Of a stretch of 64,000 nt of DNA, positions 45,382 to 54,727 are shown one piece after another. Position 1 is the stretch's first letter. Each line of letters starts with the position of its first letter. A program made the position numbers and the translations under genes. Source of the stretch: Paenibacillus polysaccharolyticus (GTDB lineage: Bacteria > Bacillota > Bacilli > Paenibacillales > Paenibacillaceae); NCBI RefSeq assembly GCF_900102085.1, contig NZ_FMVM01000008.1:62001-126000 (forward strand), given 5' to 3'. The notes under the pieces were generated by a model. That model was not told where the DNA came from. It did not search any database and saw only the letters and a list, made by a program, of their open reading frames with translations.

Positions 45382-46620
45382 ATGGAATCTATTCCAGTAA
45401 CATTGAATCCTAATGATACGGGTTCTGGATTTACATTGAGCAATGGTAATTTGACGTTCGTCTCTGCAACCGACTATCGAGCGATTCGTGCTACTCATGG
45501 AAAGTCATATGGCAAGTGGTATTGGGAAGTTAGATATGATGCTGGAGTTCGAAATGTACACATTGGAATATCCAATAAACAGTTTTCATTAAGTGGAAAC
45601 TTTGTTCCTGATAGTACTAACTGGAGAACTTATTACGGGAACACTGGTAATAAATATCCAGAGAATACGACCTATAGTACGGTTTGGGATGTTGGAAATG
45701 TGATTGGTGTTGCGCTTGACTTAGATAATGGGACTCTAGAATTTTATAAAAATAGTGTCAGTATGGAAGTCAGTCATACCAACATTAAATTGCTTGGTGA
45801 AGTTTTTCCAACTCTAGGATCATTCAGTGGTAGTAGTAAAACAGTGAGCATAAACTTTGGTGCAACTCCATTTGTATATAGTGTCCCTTCTGGATTTAAA
45901 GCTTACAACTTGAAATATTCTTATAAATTATTGATTTCAACAGAAGATCAATATCAGAGCATTGAAGAGGTTGGATATATAAATGCGATTCCCAAAATGA
46001 CAAGTAATACATCTGCGAATCCAATTGCTCCAATATATTCGGGTGAATTTATAAATGGACCCGCTACAGGACAGGGATATGCATATCAAGCTTTTGACGG
46101 TAATGTTGGAACATCTGCTTGTCCAACAAATAATCCTTTGTATATTGGAATCGATTTTCATACACCTACAAATATTCAAAAATATAGTATCTCATCTTCT
46201 GCTTCCAGCGGTAATCTTCCTTCTACTGCATGGGTTTTCGAAGCCAGTAATGATAATACTGTTTGGGTAAATTTAGATACAAAAGCATCTATCACTTGGT
46301 CGCCTAGCTCGACAAAAGAATATGAAACAAATAATTCAAAAAAATATCGTTTTTATCGCATTAGACCTACTGTTGGTGGAACCTATTTTTATAGTGAGAT
46401 AAAAATGATGATCTACCAACCACCAATTATGAAGGTTTTAAGTGATGGTGCAGACTTCATTAAGCATGGAATGAACAAAGATCAAGTTTTATATATGGAT
46501 AGTGAAATATCAACAGTAAAATTTGTGAAAACAAACAGTGAGAATCTTGGATCAGGAAAAGTCTTCAAGCAAAAGATTAATACAACTAAAATACCAATCA
46601 AGAAAGCTTCAATTACTTGA
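45382..46620 (+). CDS. SPRY plus discoidin domain tail adhesin
   Basis: This 412-residue protein has a SPRY/B30.2-like domain at ~10-170 (GKSYGKWYWEVRYDAGVRNV, NVIGVALDLDNGTLEFYKN, VFPTLGSFSGSSKTVSINFG). An F5/8-type discoidin domain follows at ~205-350 (AYQAFDGNVGTSA, STAWVFEASNDNTVWVNLDT, KKYRFYRIRPTVGGTYFYSE). It ends with the shared tag SGKVFKQKINTTKIPIKKAS. SPRY domains bind proteins or glycans in eukaryotes and occur on some phage fibres. It probably recognises the target cell surface. Confidence 0.72.
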   Translation: MESIPVTLNPNDTGSGFTLSNGNLTFVSATDYRAIRATHGKSYGKWYWEVRYDAGVRNVHIGISNKQFSLSGNFVPDSTNWRTYYGNTGNKYPENTTYSTVWDVGNVIGVALDLDNGTLEFYKNSVSMEVSHTNIKLLGEVFPTLGSFSGSSKTVSINFGATPFVYSVPSGFKAYNLKYSYKLLISTEDQYQSIEEVGYINAIPKMTSNTSANPIAPIYSGEFINGPATGQGYAYQAFDGNVGTSACPTNNPLYIGIDFHTPTNIQKYSISSSASSGNLPSTAWVFEASNDNTVWVNLDTKASITWSPSSTKEYETNNSKKYRFYRIRPTVGGTYFYSEIKMMIYQPPIMKVLSDGADFIKHGMNKDQVLYMDSEISTVKFVKTNSENLGSGKVFKQKINTTKIPIKKASIT

Positions 46621-46663
46621 AATAAATACTGTGGATATAGATTTTTAGAAAGGAGATAAGTCA

Positions 46664-48880
46664 ATGGCAAATACAACAGATAATATGAATAGATGTGGCG
46701 TTGCTTGGTTCAAAATGGATGAAACATCGGGAAACCTAGTTGATAGCAAGGGATCATTTGTTGGTATTAACAACGGATCAACAGTAGTAAGTGGTTTTAG
46801 AGGCAATGCAAGAAGTTTTAATGGAACAAGCAGTTACATTCAAATTTCTAATCCAGTATCACAATACGGAAAAAAAAGTGTTCGATTCAAAGTTAAATCA
46901 TCTTTTATTCCAAATGGCAGTGTCCATCCTGTAATAATGGGCAATCAAAAAGACATAAAAGATCCTGGTTGGAGGGTGGGAGTAAGACTTAACACGGGAT
47001 ATTTGTATTATTATTCAACTGATACAACAGGGGTTAATCTGTCCTTGATTGCAACAGTTAATGTTTGTGATAATCAATGGCACGATGTTTTGTTCACTTG
47101 GGATGGGACAATAAATGAGAACAGTTTTAAATTATATGTAGACGATATGATAACTCCTAAAGTTCAAGGTGCACCATTAAGAATAGAGACAAAACCTTAT
47201 GTCACTAATTTTGAAATAGGAAAACTAGTTACACAAACTGGATTTAATTTTAATGGTATTCTGGATGAAATTGAGATGTATAACGATGTTATTTCAGTCG
47301 CTCCTAACACAACACTTGTTTTTAGTGAGGGGGAATACAAATATTATTCAGAAGGTTGGAGAATTCTGGATTCGACAGTCACCGAATCTGATTATAAGAT
47401 TTTTGGAATGCAGGACATCTCCACTATCCCTGAATCCGCATGGTCACAACTTGAAGGAGAGGTTGAATTATGTTATTACACAGACGATCCAGATACAACA
47501 GAGGTATCCTTCAACATAGAAACCAAACCTTTCACACTCGCGGAAGAGTGGGAAGACAAAGAGATCAAAATCATTGAATACACCGATGATCCAAACCAAA
47601 TGGAATCCACAATCACAATCGAAACCGAACCGTTCACACTCTACGACGAGTTAGGTGATACTGTGGATGTTCTCTATTACACAGACGATCCCTCCAAAAC
47701 GTCAGCGGAACTAAATATCACAGCAAACTACTCCCCATTGGATGAACTTGAGGGAGATTTTGACGTGGTGACATGGACTAATGATGAAGAGGTTATTGCT
47801 GGTACCCGAGATATGTCATTAACTTATGATGCGCTGCCGTTTGAGCAGATTATTGTACAGCCAACTGATATTGAATTATATGGAGATTTAAAAAAGCTGG
47901 TTGCTTCTAAAATCGTTGACAGTCGCACCGCAGGAACTTTAAAACTGGCTGCTTCGTTTGACTCTGGGCTGACGTGGAAAACGTATCGCTTCGATAAGTG
48001 GGTAACTCTGGACATCCAGAACACGACATTGTTCAAAAGAAAAGGCATGGGTGTTGAAACGTTAAACACGATTCCTGAACAAGATCTGACAGGGCTAACT
48101 CGGATCGCGTATTACTTCGATAACAGTGAGCATTATGAAAACAGCTATGCTTTGGATCAGGTGAAGATGGTTGTAGATGCTCCGCGTCAGACAGTAGAAG
48201 TTCAGCAGATGGCGCTCCAACTTTTGAATACAACAGCAACCATAGATCTTACTTTTTCAGGTAATAAACTTCAAGGGATATTGAATGATGCTGACAAGGG
48301 TAAAGTCAAATATCGTGTGCTTTTGAATGGCCAGTCGTATTATCCAGCAGATGGAGAGTTTACACGTTTACTGCCTTCGCCGTTTAAGATTGAGATCAAC
48401 ATCGATGAACGGAAGTTCCTCTTTGGCAAGGAAAATACGTTGAAAGTAGAGTTCCAGGATTATTGGGGTTCCGTAGATTCCCGGGAATTTAGTTTTGTTG
48501 GAACTTACTCTGGACTTATGTTTATGGATGAATCTGGCGATTTCCTTTCGGATACGTTTGGCGGCATCCTGAAGCAACTTGATTACGAAGTGATTATTGC
48601 GGGACAAACAACATTGACGAAAAAAGTAAAGTTGATAAATCAACTTGGATACGCGGTGGATCACGTTTATCTCGAGATGGATAAGAAACTCCAGACGAGT
48701 GGAGTAGAAGTTCAATTATCCAGACAGGCCGATCCATTTCTGCCGATTGATTACCTGACATACGGATTAATGGAACCGGAAGAGAGTGTTGATTTTTATG
48801 TTCGGATTGCAACGGACATTCATGCCAAGCCAGACCCGAATGGAATTTTTGAGATGAAGGTCAAGGCTGACCGAGTGTAG
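46664..48880 (+). CDS. LamG-like tail fibre protein with TDDP repeats
   Basis: This 738-residue protein has an N-terminal laminin-G/concanavalin-like domain (~10-215: AWFKMDETSGNLVDSKG, ARSFNGTSSYIQIS, WHDVLFTWDG, NGILDEIEMYNDV). Four ~35-residue repeats follow around 47,460-47,840, marked by YYTDDP, EYTDDP, YYTDDP and WTNDEE, with TIETEPFTL-like spacers. The C-terminal ~350 residues are beta-rich. The LamG part is AT-rich, whereas the rest has the base composition of the core tail genes, so the N-terminal domain looks exchanged. The junction is near nucleotide 47,350-47,440. Confidence 0.7.
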   Translation: MANTTDNMNRCGVAWFKMDETSGNLVDSKGSFVGINNGSTVVSGFRGNARSFNGTSSYIQISNPVSQYGKKSVRFKVKSSFIPNGSVHPVIMGNQKDIKDPGWRVGVRLNTGYLYYYSTDTTGVNLSLIATVNVCDNQWHDVLFTWDGTINENSFKLYVDDMITPKVQGAPLRIETKPYVTNFEIGKLVTQTGFNFNGILDEIEMYNDVISVAPNTTLVFSEGEYKYYSEGWRILDSTVTESDYKIFGMQDISTIPESAWSQLEGEVELCYYTDDPDTTEVSFNIETKPFTLAEEWEDKEIKIIEYTDDPNQMESTITIETEPFTLYDELGDTVDVLYYTDDPSKTSAELNITANYSPLDELEGDFDVVTWTNDEEVIAGTRDMSLTYDALPFEQIIVQPTDIELYGDLKKLVASKIVDSRTAGTLKLAASFDSGLTWKTYRFDKWVTLDIQNTTLFKRKGMGVETLNTIPEQDLTGLTRIAYYFDNSEHYENSYALDQVKMVVDAPRQTVEVQQMALQLLNTTATIDLTFSGNKLQGILNDADKGKVKYRVLLNGQSYYPADGEFTRLLPSPFKIEINIDERKFLFGKENTLKVEFQDYWGSVDSREFSFVGTYSGLMFMDESGDFLSDTFGGILKQLDYEVIIAGQTTLTKKVKLINQLGYAVDHVYLEMDKKLQTSGVEVQLSRQADPFLPIDYLTYGLMEPEESVDFYVRIATDIHAKPDPNGIFEMKVKADRV

Positions 48881-48891
48881 CTCTCAATACA

Positions 48892-50850
48892 ATGAGACAG
48901 GAAGTGAGTGAAATTAAGAACGGGGAGACGTCACTAAACAGCTATATACATATTAAAAGTCCGGAGAATCGCTTTAGAGCGAAGTATGTTTTATATAATC
49001 AGATAGACGTAGATTTGCCCTCAACATTGACATCTGCTATTAGGGAAAATAGTGTGAGGGTTTCTCGTGTTTCTGCTCGTGTAGAGCACTCCAAGGATAT
49101 AAGTAGTTCACTATCCGTGGTGTATGCGACGCAATCAGACCTAAATTCCTTTATTCAAGCATCACCGATAAATGATCTGACAAGTACAGTTTATGTGAGA
49201 GAGCATAATCGTGCACAGGGTAAATATGAGCTTCTGGAGGCCCCGCGCATCACGGTGAACCTGCAACCTGTTGCAGATGCAACCACTCGTAGTCAGCTCC
49301 GCTTACAGACAATCAATTTCGGTGATACACAGCGCATGATGATCGGCCGGGATGAATTGGAGCAATTCGAATCCTTTATTCATTTCGGAGATATAGACAC
49401 GCGGATACCTGACCTGATGTACCTGGAAGAAGCCAAGCTAAAATTATATTACACAGGAACGATCACGCCAGGCGCATCCATTGAGCTGCATCAGCCTAAT
49501 ACCTTGTGGCGAGAATATGGAATCACACATGCCAACAGGCCTCATTCCATTCAACGATTAACGTCAAGCTACAGCATAAATACAAGTGAGCGTTATGTTG
49601 AATTCGATATGATGGATATTTTAAAGATGCTGAGAAACGGCGAACTCCAAAATATTGGGATGATGATTCAATCTAGTGATTTGTCTCCAATCTATTTCAA
49701 CACCCGTGAGTCTGCCAAACCACCTGTGTTACAAATCAAGTATATTACTTCGCAGATTTACTCTATCGGACGTACAGAAAAAGAAAGCGAACTTTTTGTC
49801 TATGGAGTCGGACGTAAGGAACTCAAAACGACGTTATTTGTGCATAGTGATATCGGTTTTACGTGGCTGCAATCGAATTTATATGTACATCGTTATGAAG
49901 ATCATATGCATCATGAGGCACCTGCCATTGTATCTGCGAGTCGTCCAGATCTGAATGCATCTATGGCTGTAGCTCATCGAACAGAAGCAAAGTTGTATTC
50001 AATCCTTTCGGTCATTGAAAGCACGGTGAGTGAGAGAGAAACGTCCGTTTGTGTCTCCAAGCCAGAAATCCCAGCCAAGCTCGTAGTCTCAATAAGTACA
50101 GAGACGGAGAGAGATTTTGAATTATCAGTTAGGCAAAGCACCGATGATGAAAGAGCGGCAAATCTTGCTGTATCTCATCCTGATTTGCCTGCTGCCCTAA
50201 CGATTGATTCGAAGATGTCCTTGATAAGTGAGTTGACTGTATCCAGGGCTTATAATGCATATCTATGGAACGTTTTACACATTTCTAAACCTGAATTACA
50301 TTCCGTCATAGAAGTTTCTAATTATATCAAAGCAAGCAAAACATTAGACTCGGAGTTAACCGTTATACGCAGTGCTGAAGCTGAAATAGCGTCGGAATTA
50401 GCGGTGAGTAGGCCGGATCTTGGCGGCGTGTTGTGGACCAGAGTACCGGATGAGGATGAAAAGCGCGGTATCATAGAAATTCCTTTTGTTGAAGAGATGA
50501 TGTCGCACTTGTTTGTATCCAGACCGGATATTCTTTCAAGCTTGGAAGTTAAATATTCGAATGATCTGGAAGCCCGTATTGGTGTCAAGGAAAGAGAATA
50601 CTTGGAGGGTTTCATTGAGGTTCGAGAATGGAAAGATCTGCAGTCCGTGGTTGATGTTAGACAAATTACTGATCTGCCTGCTGAGATGATCGTTTCTAAA
50701 CCTGATGTGTATGCGTGGATTAAACCGAGAGTTGTTGCTGATGAGGAATTAAACGCCGTTGCAAGCATTCGTAAACGGGATGCAAGTGACCGAGTAACGA
50801 CATTGATCGTTAAAGGGCCACGCAATCAGGCGTATTTCTATATTTTGTGA
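48892..50850 (+). CDS. Repeat-rich tail fibre with a DNRLRE/CBM96-like domain
   Basis: This 652-residue protein has a beta-sandwich domain at ~135-285 (FGDIDTRIPDLMYLEEAKLK, ASIELHQPNTLWREYGITHA, PPVLQIKYI) like the DNRLRE/CBM96 group. From ~300 to the end run short strand-loop repeats whose clearest form is xVS(R/K/H)P(D/E)(L/I)xxxLxV; seven copies are visible (SRPDLNASMAV, SKPEIPAKLVV, SHPDLPAALTI, SKPELHSVIEV, SRPDLGGVLWT, SRPDILSSLEV, SKPDVYAWIKP). Such repeats suggest an elongated beta-solenoid or fibre shaft. The ribosome site at the ATG is weak. It is the last gene of the tail locus. Confidence 0.68.
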   Translation: MRQEVSEIKNGETSLNSYIHIKSPENRFRAKYVLYNQIDVDLPSTLTSAIRENSVRVSRVSARVEHSKDISSSLSVVYATQSDLNSFIQASPINDLTSTVYVREHNRAQGKYELLEAPRITVNLQPVADATTRSQLRLQTINFGDTQRMMIGRDELEQFESFIHFGDIDTRIPDLMYLEEAKLKLYYTGTITPGASIELHQPNTLWREYGITHANRPHSIQRLTSSYSINTSERYVEFDMMDILKMLRNGELQNIGMMIQSSDLSPIYFNTRESAKPPVLQIKYITSQIYSIGRTEKESELFVYGVGRKELKTTLFVHSDIGFTWLQSNLYVHRYEDHMHHEAPAIVSASRPDLNASMAVAHRTEAKLYSILSVIESTVSERETSVCVSKPEIPAKLVVSISTETERDFELSVRQSTDDERAANLAVSHPDLPAALTIDSKMSLISELTVSRAYNAYLWNVLHISKPELHSVIEVSNYIKASKTLDSELTVIRSAEAEIASELAVSRPDLGGVLWTRVPDEDEKRGIIEIPFVEEMMSHLFVSRPDILSSLEVKYSNDLEARIGVKEREYLEGFIEVREWKDLQSVVDVRQITDLPAEMIVSKPDVYAWIKPRVVADEELNAVASIRKRDASDRVTTLIVKGPRNQAYFYIL

Positions 50851-50891
50851 CCTTTTATTTAGACGTCATACCACAGCGTGGAGTGTTAATG

Positions 50892-50917
50892 AAAGAGGGC
50901 TTTTAGCCTTTTTTTTT
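50892..50917 (+). terminator. Terminator closing the tail locus
   Basis: AAAGAGGGCT pairs with AGCCTTTTTT (including G-U) around TTT, and the T run continues for nine bases. It ends the phage-derived region 42 nt after the last fibre gene. The remaining gap to 51071 shows nothing recognisable. Confidence 0.7.
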
Positions 50918-51071
50918 GCGTTAAACCAGGATTTCCTCATGTTCCGACTGAGAGCGTTACCTACATCTTGATTACCTACTTTTTGTTCATCACGGCAGGT
51001 GTCCACACGGCGATACGCCAAGAGGCATACAATTATCGTGATCTGTTGAAGAGGAGGTGGATCGTGAGATT

Positions 51072-51374
51072 ATGGTGACGATGGAGCCGATTGTGGTGGG
51101 AGAGCATGTGCTCGTTGGGGTAGAAGTGAAACTTCCCAAAACGACACTGTTAACGATTAATACATCCAAAGGGTATATCATGTGCGGCGCCCTGGATGTG
51201 GGGTTATTAAATGAGAAGCTGGGCGATCGCAAGATTGTGGCTGCACGGGCTGTAGGTGTGCGAACACTGGAGCAACTGCTTCATGCACCAATGGAATCGG
51301 TGACGACTGAGGCAGAGGCTATGGGGATCACAGTGGGTATGACAGGTGTAGAAGCACTGTTAAAAATGATCTGA
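51072..51374 (+). CDS. yunC: YunC family protein (DUF1805)
   Basis: This protein of about 100 residues has the YunC/DUF1805 core KLPKTTLLTINTSKGYIMCG, ALDVGLLNEKLGDRKIVAAR and VGVRTLEQLL. Its length matches the family. The function is unknown. The ATG at 51072 is 14 nt from AGGAGG, a little far; the GTG at 51057 overlaps the ribosome site. It marks the return to ordinary chromosome right of the tail locus. Confidence 0.9.
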   Translation: MVTMEPIVVGEHVLVGVEVKLPKTTLLTINTSKGYIMCGALDVGLLNEKLGDRKIVAARAVGVRTLEQLLHAPMESVTTEAEAMGITVGMTGVEALLKMI

Positions 51375-51419
51375 AGCACGTGCCGGTTTTCATTCGGCAC
51401 CATAGAAATAGAACAGAAG

Positions 51420-51463
51420 AAAAAGGGACGAAGTCGGAGGCATCCGTCTTGTCCCTTTTCTTT
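51420..51463. terminator. Bidirectional terminator between yunC and mtnA
   Basis: AAAAGGGACGAAGTCGGA pairs with TCCGTCTTGTCCCTTTT over most positions, with A and T runs at the two ends, between convergent genes. Confidence 0.85.
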
Positions 51464-51509
51464 ATGGACCCGCATCAATGATTCATATGCGGTTGTCTTA
51501 TATATCTTT

Positions 51510-52574
51510 TTATTCCGCAAATAAAGCCGCGAGGTTCTCTTGGAAAGGAGCACGAACAATACCTTTTTCCGTAATAATTGCGGTAACATATTCGTTCGGG
51601 GTAACGTCAAAGGCTGGATTAAACACCTTAACGCCCTGCGGTGCAGTACGCTTGCCAAACCCTTCGGTAACTTCCTCAGCAGCACGCTCTTCGATTGGAA
51701 TCAGATCGCCGGACGCTGTGGACAGGTCAATGGTTGATAGTGGACTTGCTACATAAAAAGGAATATTATGCGCTTTGGCCAGTACAGCCAGGCTGTATGT
51801 ACCAATTTTGTTGGCGACATCCCCGTTTGCTGCGACCCGATCCGTACCCACAATGACAGCTTGTACCCATCCTTTAGACATGACCATACCCGCCATGTTG
51901 TCACAGAGTAACGTTACGTCAATTCCGGCCTGCTGCAACTCAAAAGCAGTTAAACGAGCGCCCTGCAGGACGGGACGTGTCTCGTCAGCAAATACCTTCA
52001 GATGAATGCCACGCTCTTGAGCGAGATACATCGGGGCGGTTGCCGTACCGTATTTTGCTGTCGCCAGACCTCCTGCGTTACAGTGTGTGAGTACACCCAT
52101 TCCATCCTCAAATAAAGGCAGGGCGTGTTCACCGATCATGCGGCATACTTCTTCGTCTTCCTTCTGAATCAACAATGCTTCTGCTTCAAGCGCATCTGTG
52201 CTTTCATCCAGACTTAGACCAGCTTCTACGACTTGGTTTGCCTTTTGCATCATGCGATCTAATGCCCAAAAAAGATTAACCGCTGTTGGACGTGATGTTG
52301 CCAAATGTGCACAGACGGATTTGACATGATCCAGCCAGCCTTGAATAGCGATGCCATCATAGGCTTTGGCTCCAAGCACTACGCCGAAGGCTGCTGCAAT
52401 ACCAATGGCAGGTGCGCCGCGTACTTTCATGGAATGGATGGACTCCCATACTTCTTCAGGAGTGTACAGTTTCAGCATCAGAATCGTTTCGGGCAGCAGA
52501 CGCTGATCGAGCATTTCAAGCTTGTCCTTTTTCCAATTGAGCGAAGACAGAGGCTGATGTTCAGGGGTTGTCAT
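51510..52574 (-). CDS. mtnA: S-methyl-5-thioribose-1-phosphate isomerase
   Basis: This 354-residue MtnA carries [17 protein letters not shown], the catalytic-Cys motif [10 protein letters not shown] and the catalytic-Asp motif [18 protein letters not shown]. It isomerises MTR-1-P to MTRu-1-P in the methionine salvage pathway. The ATG at 52574 is preferred because GGAGG lies 7 nt upstream; the longer frame start at 52592 is not supported. It lies 23 nt behind mtnK in one operon. Confidence 0.95.
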   Translation of the reverse strand: MTTPEHQPLSSLNWKKDKLEMLDQRLLPETILMLKLYTPEEVWESIHSMKVRGAPAIGIAAAFGVVLGAKAYDGIAIQGWLDHVKSVCAHLATSRPTAVNLFWALDRMMQKANQVVEAGLSLDESTDALEAEALLIQKEDEEVCRMIGEHALPLFEDGMGVLTHCNAGGLATAKYGTATAPMYLAQERGIHLKVFADETRPVLQGARLTAFELQQAGIDVTLLCDNMAGMVMSKGWVQAVIVGTDRVAANGDVANKIGTYSLAVLAKAHNIPFYVASPLSTIDLSTASGDLIPIEERAAEEVTEGFGKRTAPQGVKVFNPAFDVTPNEYVTAIITEKGIVRAPFQENLAALFAE

Positions 52575-52597
52575 GGATGTTCCTCCGTTCAATAATA

Positions 52598-53815
52598 TTA
52601 GGCTTTAACCGTTGCGAGGGCAGAAGATACCAGATCTAGAACCTCACCGATTGTATTTACGTGACGATTGTTCTTAATCAAGGCTTTACCAACGGCCAGT
52701 GCCTTGCGCTGTGCATGTTCACGTTCAGCAGCATCCGTAATGGTGTCGATATCAGCAACATGGGCAAGTCCTACGATGCGACGTACCATTTTAGCCCCGG
52801 CAAAACCAATCGTATCTCGAAATAGCTGCTGTACATACAGGTCTTGATAACCTGGCGTTTTAGCCATTGGGTCAACGAGAGCAGTAGTCCACAGTGCGCG
52901 GAAACGAGTATCGAATTCAGTCCAGACATCACGTACCATGTCCAGTAACTCTGTTTCACGTTTATTCCGCGTAGACTGATCCTGAAAACGGCCAGACAAC
53001 GAAACATAATGAAGAAGCAGGTTCGCCAGCACGGCGCCTACGTCAAAACCCATCGGCCCATAGAAAGCAAACTCCGGATCAATGACTTTGGTCGACTCGG
53101 AAGTTACAAAAATACTGCCTGTATGCAAGTCCCCGTGAAGAAGGGCTTGTCCATGGGTCAGGAATTTTTCCCTGAGCAGGGCGATCTCCAAATGCAGTGC
53201 TTCGTCGGTACGAAGAGCTTCGGCTTCATCTTCAATCGCTGTTTCATAGTTGTTATTTTGTGCAATCCGATACGGTTCATCAAAGATCAGGTCTTCTGTT
53301 ATTTTGCATTGGTCAGGGTTGACGAATCGTCCCTGCTGTTCTTTCTTCTGTTGTTGGTTCATACCGAGGTCTGAAGTGAAGAAGAGGGTTCTCGCCATAA
53401 ACTCCCCAATATGCTGGGCGAAAAGAGGGTAGGAAGCTCCGTCAATCAGACCCTTGCGCATAATAACATGGTCACTTAAGTCCTCCATGACTGTTAATGC
53501 TAGATCATCGTCATAATGATACACTTCAGGCACCATTCCAGGGCACAGACGATATTCTTCCTGCAAAATTTCACGTTCAATTCGAGCACGTACGAGGGAA
53601 AGCGGCCAGGATTCGCCAACCACTTTCGCATAAGGAAGCGCCTGTTTGATAATGATACTTTTATCGGAGTTCTGATCCGTGATATGGAAAACGAGATTCA
53701 GGTTGCCGTCACCGATCTCACGACAATCCAGATTCGCATCTGCCGTAAATGGACCCGGTAAAGTTTTGGCTAATTCGATCGCTTCTTGTGGGGTTAAAGG
53801 ATGATATTGAGTCAA
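52598..53815 (-). CDS. mtnK: Methylthioribose kinase
   Basis: This protein of about 405 residues has the aminoglycoside-kinase-like fold: [14 protein letters not shown] (ATP loop), [10 protein letters not shown] (Lys), [12 protein letters not shown] (catalytic loop) and [17 protein letters not shown] (metal-binding DPE). It phosphorylates methylthioribose, the step before MtnA. The start is probably TTG 53815, seven nt after GGAGGT; the ATG at 53830 lies within that ribosome site. The leader to dps (53816-54112) shows no S-box riboswitch and no other clear element. Confidence 0.95.
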   Translation of the reverse strand: MTQYHPLTPQEAIELAKTLPGPFTADANLDCREIGDGNLNLVFHITDQNSDKSIIIKQALPYAKVVGESWPLSLVRARIEREILQEEYRLCPGMVPEVYHYDDDLALTVMEDLSDHVIMRKGLIDGASYPLFAQHIGEFMARTLFFTSDLGMNQQQKKEQQGRFVNPDQCKITEDLIFDEPYRIAQNNNYETAIEDEAEALRTDEALHLEIALLREKFLTHGQALLHGDLHTGSIFVTSESTKVIDPEFAFYGPMGFDVGAVLANLLLHYVSLSGRFQDQSTRNKRETELLDMVRDVWTEFDTRFRALWTTALVDPMAKTPGYQDLYVQQLFRDTIGFAGAKMVRRIVGLAHVADIDTITDAAEREHAQRKALAVGKALIKNNRHVNTIGEVLDLVSSALATVKA

Positions 53816-54112
53816 AGGTGCCACCTCCATATATATGAAGAAACAGGAAAACCCACTTCTTTGCTTGGTTTATGACAGTATATCGGATAAAGCACGTTTT
53901 TTGAACTTTTTTTTGAGACAAGTCTGGGTTGTGGTGATTCGAAGATCAGGCTCACGGGTAAAAATGAATAGGCTGGACGGTTGAATAAAACCGCGCCCCA
54001 TAACACTTCCGCGAAATTAGCGGGTGCTAAACTTGAACTCTCTGTCTTGCGTACAGGGGAACCTGAGATAACGTGGACAGACTACATTTTAAATTAAAGG
54101 ATGGGATTGAAT

Positions 54113-54574
54113 ATGGCTACAAAAAACAAAACAGATCAAGCAAAATCCGTTGAACAAGTACTTAATCGTCAGGTGGCTAACCTGAACGTACTGTATGTCA
54201 AAATCCATAACTATCACTGGTATGTAAAAGGCCCGAACTTTTTCACACTGCATGTGAAATTTGAAGAGTTCTATAACGAAATTACCGTTCAAATGGACGA
54301 AATTGCTGAGCGTTTGCTTACACTGAAAGGCAGCCCGGCAGCAACGATGAAAGAGTATCTCGAGATGGCTTCGATCCAGGAAGCTTCCGGTAAAGAAGAT
54401 GCGAACGCTATGGTACAGAACCTGATTGAAGACTTCGCTACACTTTCCAATGAGTATCAGGAAGGTATTGATCTGGCCGATGCGGCTGAGGATCAGCCAA
54501 CTGCTGATATGCTGACAGGCTTCAAAGCGGATTTGGAGAAACATATGTGGATGCTTCGTGCATACCTGGGCTAA
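54113..54574 (+). CDS. dps: Dps family ferritin-like protein
   Basis: This 153-residue Dps protein has the ferroxidase motifs HNYHWYVKGPNFFTLHVKFE and VQMDEIAERLLTLKGSP. Dps dodecamers oxidise and store iron and protect DNA in stress. The ATG at 54113 (MATKNK) is preferred; the in-frame ATG at 54101 directly abuts AAAGGA. It stands divergent from mtnK. The regulatory site could not be identified in the ~300-nt gap. Confidence 0.94.
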   Translation: MATKNKTDQAKSVEQVLNRQVANLNVLYVKIHNYHWYVKGPNFFTLHVKFEEFYNEITVQMDEIAERLLTLKGSPAATMKEYLEMASIQEASGKEDANAMVQNLIEDFATLSNEYQEGIDLADAAEDQPTADMLTGFKADLEKHMWMLRAYLG

Positions 54575-54727
54575 ACCGTTTCAGGACGGACTCCGATCCG
54601 TCTGTCTGTAACCCATTCGTGGTTGATGAGTTCATCCGTAAAGTGTTCAGTGTTACCTGCTAAAAGTTGTCAGATAAGTGTGAAGCGTCTATACTGCTGT
54701 CAAGAGTGACAGGGGAGGACGAACATA

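Noticed and set aside
18330..50920. Attachment-site repeats flanking the tail locus
   Set aside because: I looked for a direct repeat near both ends and for an integrase and saw neither, so integration as an autonomous prophage cannot be supported.
53816..54112. S-box (SAM) riboswitch expected upstream of mtnK
   Set aside because: Methionine-salvage operons of Firmicutes often have one, but on the minus strand of this leader I find neither the GGCNNNGAAACC-type core nor the flanking P1 helix and T-tailed terminator.
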